Source: Lysobacterales bacterium (GTDB taxonomy: Bacteria > Pseudomonadota > Gammaproteobacteria > Xanthomonadales > Rhodanobacteraceae). From it: a stretch of 64,000 bases of DNA. This document shows, one piece after another, positions 61,515-64,000 of this stretch. The stretch spans positions 310,001 to 374,000 of the forward strand of contig JAFKNA010000005.1 in assembly GCA_017305135.1 (NCBI GenBank), given 5' to 3'. The stretch's first letter is position 1. Each line of letters opens with the position of its first letter. Position numbers and translations under genes: made by a program. The notes under the pieces are model-generated. The model saw nothing but the letters and a program-made list of their open reading frames with translations, did no database searches and was not told the DNA's origin.

Positions 61515-63056
61515 TCAGGCATCCGCACCTGCCGCGCGGAACTCCACCAGGTTGTGTCCGCTCATCTCCGCCGGCTGCGGCAGATCCATCAGCGCCAGCA
61601 CGGTCGGGGCGAGGTCGGACAGCGCGCCGTGCTTCAGCATGGCCGGACGACCGAGGTAGACCAGCGGCACCGGCCCCACCGTGTGCTGGGTGTGGGCGAC
61701 GCCGTCATCGGCGACCATCTGCTCGACGTTGCCGTGGTCGGCGGTCACCAGCATCTCGCCGCCGGCGGCGCGGATCGCCCGTGCCAGCTCGCCGAGTGCC
61801 CAGTCCACCGTTTCCACCGCCTTGATGGCGGCCGTTTCGATTCCCGTATGGCCGACCATGTCGGGGTTGGCGATGTTGCAGACGATGAAGTCGAACGTGC
61901 CCGAGCCGATCGCCTCGACCAGGCGCGCGGTGAGTTCCGGGCAGCTCATTTCCGGCTGCAGGTCGTAGGTGGCGACCTTCGGGCTCGGCACCAGGATGCG
62001 CTCCTCGCCGGCGAAGGGCGCCTCGCGGCCGCCGGAGAAGAAGAAGGTGACGTGCGCGTACTTCTCGGTTTCGGCGATGCGAAGCTGGCGCAGGCCGAGC
62101 GAAGCGAGGTATTCGCCGAGGCTGTTGCCAAGCGACTGCGGGGGATAGGCGACGGCCGTCGCGGCGAGTCCCTTCTCGTACTCGGTGAGGGTGACGAAGG
62201 CGGCGAGGCGGATCGGGCGCGGCCGCGCGAAGCCGTCGAAGGCGGCGTCGACGAACGCGTGCGAGAGCTGGCGCGCGCGGTCGGCGCGGAAGTTCATGAA
62301 CACGATGGCATCGCCATCCTCGACCCGCGCGCCGCCGGCGATGACGGCGGGCCTGACGAACTCGTCGGTCTCGCCACGCAGGTAGGCGGCTTCCAGCGCG
62401 GTCACCGCGTCATCGGCATGGAACGGCGCCTGTGCTTCGCTCACGGCGAGATACGCCTGCTCGACGCGGTCCCAGCGCTTGTCGCGATCCATCGCGTAGT
62501 AGCGGCCGGAAATGCTGGCGATGCGCGCATTGCCGAGGCTCCGGCACTTGGCGTCCAGGGCGACGAGGCTCGGCGCGGCACTCTGCGGCGGCGTGTCGCG
62601 GCCATCGAGGAAGGCATGCACGGCGACCCGGCGCACGCCGCGGCGGGCAGCGAGGTCGAGCAGCGCATGGATGTGCCGCTCGCTGCTGTGCACCCCGCCC
62701 GGACTCAGCAGGCCGAGCACGTGCAGCGTGCCGCCGTCCTTCACCGCATCGCAGGCGCCGACCAGCGCCGGATTGGCAAGGAACGCGCCATCGGCAACGT
62801 CGCGGTCAATGCGGGTGAGGTCCTGGTACACCACGCGCCCGGCGCCGATGTTCATGTGGCCGACTTCCGAATTGCCCATCTGGCCGTCTGGAAGGCCGAC
62901 GTGTTCGCCGTGCGTTTCGACCAGCGTATGCGGGCACTCGGCGAGCAGGCGCGTCCAGTTCGGCGTGTTGGCAAGGGCGATCGCGTTGTTGGCGGTCTCG
63001 CTGCGATGGCCCCAGCCATCGAGGATCAGCAGCAGGACGGGTTTGGGTCGGGCCAT
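61515..63056 (-). CDS. gpmI: 2,3-bisphosphoglycerate-independent phosphoglycerate mutase
   Basis: A 513-residue manganese enzyme interconverting 3- and 2-phosphoglycerate. LLLILDGWGHRSETANNAI carries metal ligand Asp13 and QMGNSEVGHMNIGAGRVVYQ the phospho-Ser63. AFLDGRDTPPQS, GRYYAMDRDKRWDRVEQAY, MNFRADRARQL, NPDMVGHTG and VTADHGNVEQM are all intact. The start at 63056 (MARPKPVLLLILDGWG) is the family start; the longer frame to 63311 overlaps the next gene's region. Confidence 0.96.
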   Translation of the reverse strand: MARPKPVLLLILDGWGHRSETANNAIALANTPNWTRLLAECPHTLVETHGEHVGLPDGQMGNSEVGHMNIGAGRVVYQDLTRIDRDVADGAFLANPALVGACDAVKDGGTLHVLGLLSPGGVHSSERHIHALLDLAARRGVRRVAVHAFLDGRDTPPQSAAPSLVALDAKCRSLGNARIASISGRYYAMDRDKRWDRVEQAYLAVSEAQAPFHADDAVTALEAAYLRGETDEFVRPAVIAGGARVEDGDAIVFMNFRADRARQLSHAFVDAAFDGFARPRPIRLAAFVTLTEYEKGLAATAVAYPPQSLGNSLGEYLASLGLRQLRIAETEKYAHVTFFFSGGREAPFAGEERILVPSPKVATYDLQPEMSCPELTARLVEAIGSGTFDFIVCNIANPDMVGHTGIETAAIKAVETVDWALGELARAIRAAGGEMLVTADHGNVEQMVADDGVAHTQHTVGPVPLVYLGRPAMLKHGALSDLAPTVLALMDLPQPAEMSGHNLVEFRAAGADA

Positions 63057-63219
63057 GCGGGAATGCGGCGGTTGCGGGCGGGCCGCCATGCTAGCAGCCC
63101 CGCGCGGGATCAGGCCGCGCGCTCGCGGTTTCGCCGTGGCGGCCACAGCCCATCCTTCGGCACTGCCGCCGTGCGGCGATGCTGCGATGATGAGCGCTTT
63201 CCGCTGCGCGAGGTGAGCG

Positions 63220-64000
63220 ATGAAATCCTGGATTGCCGGCCTGCTGCTCGCCGGCCTCGCCGCCACTGCGCTGGCGCAGGCGAAGTCCGCCGACGAGGCC
63301 TTCAAGGACATCTACAGCACCGAGTGGAGCTGGCGCCAGCAGCAGTTCGGCGGCTACGACGACGAGGATTCCGGCTCCAATCCGCTCGCCAACCGCCTGC
63401 CGGACGTGGGCGCCGACGCGCAGAAGGCGCGCCTCGCCTACTGGGACGACGTGCTGAAGCAGCTCGATGGCATCAAGGTGGCCGAACTGTCGGCCGAGAA
63501 CCAGGTGAATTACGCCGTGTACCGGCCGCAGGTCGAGAACCTCGCCGCCGAGGTGCGCCTGCGCGGCTACGAGATGCCGTTCAACAGCGACAGCCAGTTC
63601 TGGTCGAACCTCGGCTTCATGACGCGGCGGCCGCTGAAGGACGAGGTGGCGGCGCGCAGCTACATCGCCAAGCTCGACGACGTGCCGCGCTACTTCGACC
63701 AGCAGATCGCCAACATGCGCGCGGGGCTCAAGCGCGGCTTCTCGGTGCCGCGCGCGGTGCTGGACGGGCGCGACGTGTCGATTGCGAGCTACGCCGAGGT
63801 GAAGACGCCCGAAGGCAGCGAGTTCTACACGCCGCTCAAGTCACTGCCCGCCTCGATCCCGGCGGAAACGCAGTCTGCGCTGCGGAACGACGCGGGGCGC
63901 GCGATCCGCGAGCACGTGATCCCGGCCTACGCGAAGCTGCTGGTGTTCTTCCGCGACGAGTACGTGCCGCAGGCGCGCACCACGCTCGCCGCCGAGGCAC
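63220..64000 (+). CDS. DUF885 family exported protein, N-terminal part (3' end outside window)
   Basis: 260 codons are visible before the right edge. A signal peptide (MKSWIAGLLLAGLAATALA) is followed by YSTEWSWRQQQFGG, ANRLPDVGADAQKARLAYWD and YAVYRPQVENLAAEVRLRGYE. The later YFDQQIANMRAGLKRGFSVP and PAYAKLLVFFRDEYVPQART match DUF885. Members are thought to be periplasmic metallopeptidase-like proteins with an HExxH-type motif further on, not seen here. Divergent from gpmI. Confidence 0.88.
   Translation, partial: MKSWIAGLLLAGLAATALAQAKSADEAFKDIYSTEWSWRQQQFGGYDDEDSGSNPLANRLPDVGADAQKARLAYWDDVLKQLDGIKVAELSAENQVNYAVYRPQVENLAAEVRLRGYEMPFNSDSQFWSNLGFMTRRPLKDEVAARSYIAKLDDVPRYFDQQIANMRAGLKRGFSVPRAVLDGRDVSIASYAEVKTPEGSEFYTPLKSLPASIPAETQSALRNDAGRAIREHVIPAYAKLLVFFRDEYVPQARTTLAAEA

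Overview
The window is 64 kb of very GC-rich, gene-dense chromosome from a gammaproteobacterium. Gene order (rplM-rpsI next to coq7, speD and a Clp-type CRP homologue; pgk-pyk-fba; ygfB-pepP; zapA-6S RNA-5-FCL; gpmI-envC; gspAB) and the many GTAG-type palindromic intergenic repeats point to the order Lysobacterales (Xanthomonadales), perhaps a Rhodanobacteraceae-like lineage. That placement is inference from gene content; no 16S gene is present. The content is chromosomal core and housekeeping. I see no prophage, plasmid functions, CRISPR array or intact insertion sequence.

Layout. 1-1335: C-terminal part of a secreted beta-helix protein with a duplicated C-terminal domain. 1502-4835: marR-emrA-emrB drug-efflux operon (minus). 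4933-8536: macro-domain protein, catalase, zinc alcohol dehydrogenase. 8623-13391: class I aldolase, TonB-like protein, pyruvate kinase and phosphoglycerate kinase (minus). 13452-15907: small membrane protein, a hypothetical gene behind a textbook sigma-54 promoter, a NYN-domain RNase-like protein and inorganic pyrophosphatase. 16034-20368: ArnT-like glycosyltransferase, a possible MITE, DUF2333 protein, a ferritin-like protein and an aspartyl/asparaginyl beta-hydroxylase. 20477-22318: a beta-hydroxylase/sulfotransferase fusion. 22465-24928: ygfB-pepP and a secreted hypothetical. 25065-30522: GGDEF-EAL protein, TIGR02449-zapA-6S RNA-5-FCL-EVE-rpiA. 30623-34394: tRNA-Gln, rpsI, rplM, coq7, speD, clp. 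34523-40702: trpC-trpD-trpG and trpE, with a secreted CSLREA/beta-helix gene on the opposite strand between trpG and trpE. 40818-43154: four-gene Roadblock/GTPase operon. 43534-46725: rpe, djlA, purC, DUF962. 47069-50714: VolA-like lipase, NAD-epimerase-like protein and membrane protein. 50900-54619: gspA, gspB, rhomboid protease, DUF1820. 55086-63056: S41 protease, KimA-like permease, acyltransferase 3, envC, gpmI. 63220-end: start of a DUF885 protein.

Themes. Central carbon metabolism (pgk, pyk, fba, gpmI, rpiA, rpe), tryptophan synthesis and envelope/division functions (zapA, envC, ctpA-like protease, gspAB) dominate. A GGDEF-EAL enzyme and Clp in the same window suggest a c-di-GMP-linked regulatory layer. 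The least explained parts are the Roadblock/GTPase operon, the oxygenase-sulfotransferase fusion beside a second oxygenase, the sigma-54-driven hypothetical gene, the gspAB-rhomboid linkage, and at least four families of short palindromic repeats, some of which supply the last codons of trpC and trpD.
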